A DNA stretch of 64,000 nt from an uncultured bacterium (lineage in GTDB: Bacteria; Bacillota; Clostridia; Lachnospirales; Lachnospiraceae), in contig CAJMSZ010000004.1 of NCBI GenBank assembly GCA_905216215.1, positions 1-64,000 on the forward strand, written 5' to 3'. The translations under genes and the position numbers were made by a program. Below the pieces are notes generated by a model. It saw nothing but the letters and a program-made list of their open reading frames with translations. It was not told where the DNA came from and did not search any database. This document shows positions 63,303-64,000 of the stretch, piece after piece (the stretch's first letter is position 1; each line of letters opens with the position of its first letter).

Positions 63303-64000
63303 TCAGTATCCTTGTCCAATACTTATCGTCAAAAAACCGACTTCCTGAACACCTGCACGCTTCAGCGTTCTTGCCGCTTCATCTATGGTACTTCCCGTTG
63401 TATATATGTCATCAATCAAAACTACCTTCTTCGCCATGATTTGGTTCTTCACTTGAAAAGCATGGTCAATATTCTTCCTGCGTAGCCTGTTATCCAGTTC
63501 TTTCTGTGGCATCGTCCTTTTGCTGCGAATCAACAAACGCTTCGCAACTGGTATCCCAGTTCGTTTTCCAAGCTCTTCTGCCAAAATTTCCGCCTGATTA
63601 TACCCACGTTTCCATCTCCGAAAACGATGTAGTGGAATAGGGATTAGCAGATCCACCTTCTGTTTTTTCAGAAAATCACCGTATTCTTTTGCCATCTCTT
63701 CTGCAAAAGTTTTCCCATAGATTCTTTTATTCTGGTATTTCAACTGATATACAGCATCACTTACAGGACTTCTGTGCACCCACAGGCTTCTTCCCCAGTC
63801 ATAGACATGTCTGCCCTTTTTGCAGTCGAAACAATACTCCTGCCTGTTATTTTCTATAGGTTTTCCACACTTCATGCAACGGGGTTCTCTGATTTTGTGA
63901 ATGGTATTTTCACAGAACTGACAAATTCCTCCCAACGTAATCTGACCACAGAATGGACATTTGGAAGGATAAATTCCTTGCAGTACGCATTTTTTCAAGA
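63303..64000 (-). CDS. comF: ComF-family phosphoribosyltransferase-like competence protein (start may lie beyond the edge)
   Basis: At least 231 residues. An N-terminal zinc-finger-like region has CPFCGQ, CQFCENTI, CMKCGKPIE and CFDCKKG. The phosphoribosyltransferase-like part has LIPIPLHRFRRWKRGYNQAEILA and the PRPP loop VVLIDDIYTTGSTIDEAA. ComF aids DNA uptake together with ComEC, ComFA and PriA-type steps. The first candidate start visible is a TTG at 63998 with no visible ribosome site, and the frame is open to the window end, so the true start is probably outside. The usual neighbour comFA or recD2 would be upstream. Confidence 0.9.
   Translation of the reverse strand, partial: LKKCVLQGIYPSKCPFCGQITLGGICQFCENTIHKIREPRCMKCGKPIENNRQEYCFDCKKGRHVYDWGRSLWVHRSPVSDAVYQLKYQNKRIYGKTFAEEMAKEYGDFLKKQKVDLLIPIPLHRFRRWKRGYNQAEILAEELGKRTGIPVAKRLLIRSKRTMPQKELDNRLRRKNIDHAFQVKNQIMAKKVVLIDDIYTTGSTIDEAARTLKRAGVQEVGFLTISIGQGY

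Overview
The window looks like chromosomal DNA of a low-GC, spore-forming gut clostridium, most likely a member of the Lachnospiraceae. The evidence is the firmicute comEC-holA neighbourhood, a cotJABC spore-coat operon, a stand-alone Spo0A DNA-binding domain, family-2 galT, GerMN lipoprotein, CdaA/YbbR and a DisA_N-type diadenylate cyclase. Species-level assignment is not possible from the sequence alone. Most genes lie on the minus strand.

Regions: (1) 1-6.0 kb, one apparent operon comEA - response regulator - histidine kinase - GerMN lipoprotein - comEC - holA, read leftwards from a clear promoter at about 6.0 kb. (2) 6.0-13.0 kb, arginine biosynthesis: argC-GNAT-argJ-argB-argD-(DMT transporter) leftwards and argG rightwards, from divergent promoters that each carry a tandem pair of ARG-box-like operators. 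(3) 13.0-18.1 kb, sporulation and envelope genes: small SH3-like protein, Spo0A-C protein behind three phased 0A boxes, cotJABC, HtrA protease, and a cohesin-like membrane protein with an acidic tail. (4) 18.2-20.9 kb, a decayed island: frameshifted and truncated LTA-synthase-like gene, acyltransferase with a nonsense codon, and an internally deleted group II intron. (5) 20.9-27.7 kb, a five-gene operon of three winged-helix/nucleotidyltransferase fusions (one also fused to a choline-kinase-like domain), an APC permease and an amidohydrolase. (6) 27.8-38.1 kb, a nine-gene capsule/exopolysaccharide operon: initiating glycosyl-phosphotransferase, WecG/TagA-type transferase, UDP-GlcNAc 2-epimerase, three further glycosyltransferases, polymerase, flippase and LicD. 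(7) 38.1-49.3 kb, a surface operon: UDP-galactopyranose mutase, nucleotidyltransferase, two giant secreted cell-wall hydrolases with 9 and 8 FlgD-like Ig repeats, and a sulfotransferase. (8) 49.3-59.2 kb, galactose uptake and use: mglBAC, an AraC-type response regulator, a protein of unknown function, galK and galT. (9) 59.3-64.0 kb, a c-di-AMP operon (two membrane proteins, CdaA, YbbR, HPr-like protein) and comF at the edge.

How it fits together: regions 5 and 6 together resemble the lic system that decorates polysaccharides with phosphocholine: activation of an amino alcohol by kinase and cytidylyltransferase, uptake by the permease, transfer by LicD onto the repeat unit made by region 6. 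Region 7 would supply a galactofuranose precursor and wall-remodelling enzymes to the same surface, and region 8 supplies galactose. Links between regions are inference from gene content and adjacency.

Most notable observations: the galactose-binding lipoprotein MglB appears circularly permuted with its sugar-binding residues retained; its permease MglC carries a coiled-coil extension of about 200 residues; the three winged-helix/nucleotidyltransferase fusions suggest an autoregulated lic-like system; a Spo0A-C protein lies behind three 0A boxes at exact 10-bp spacing; and the HPr-like protein beside CdaA lacks the phosphorylatable histidine but keeps Ser46.
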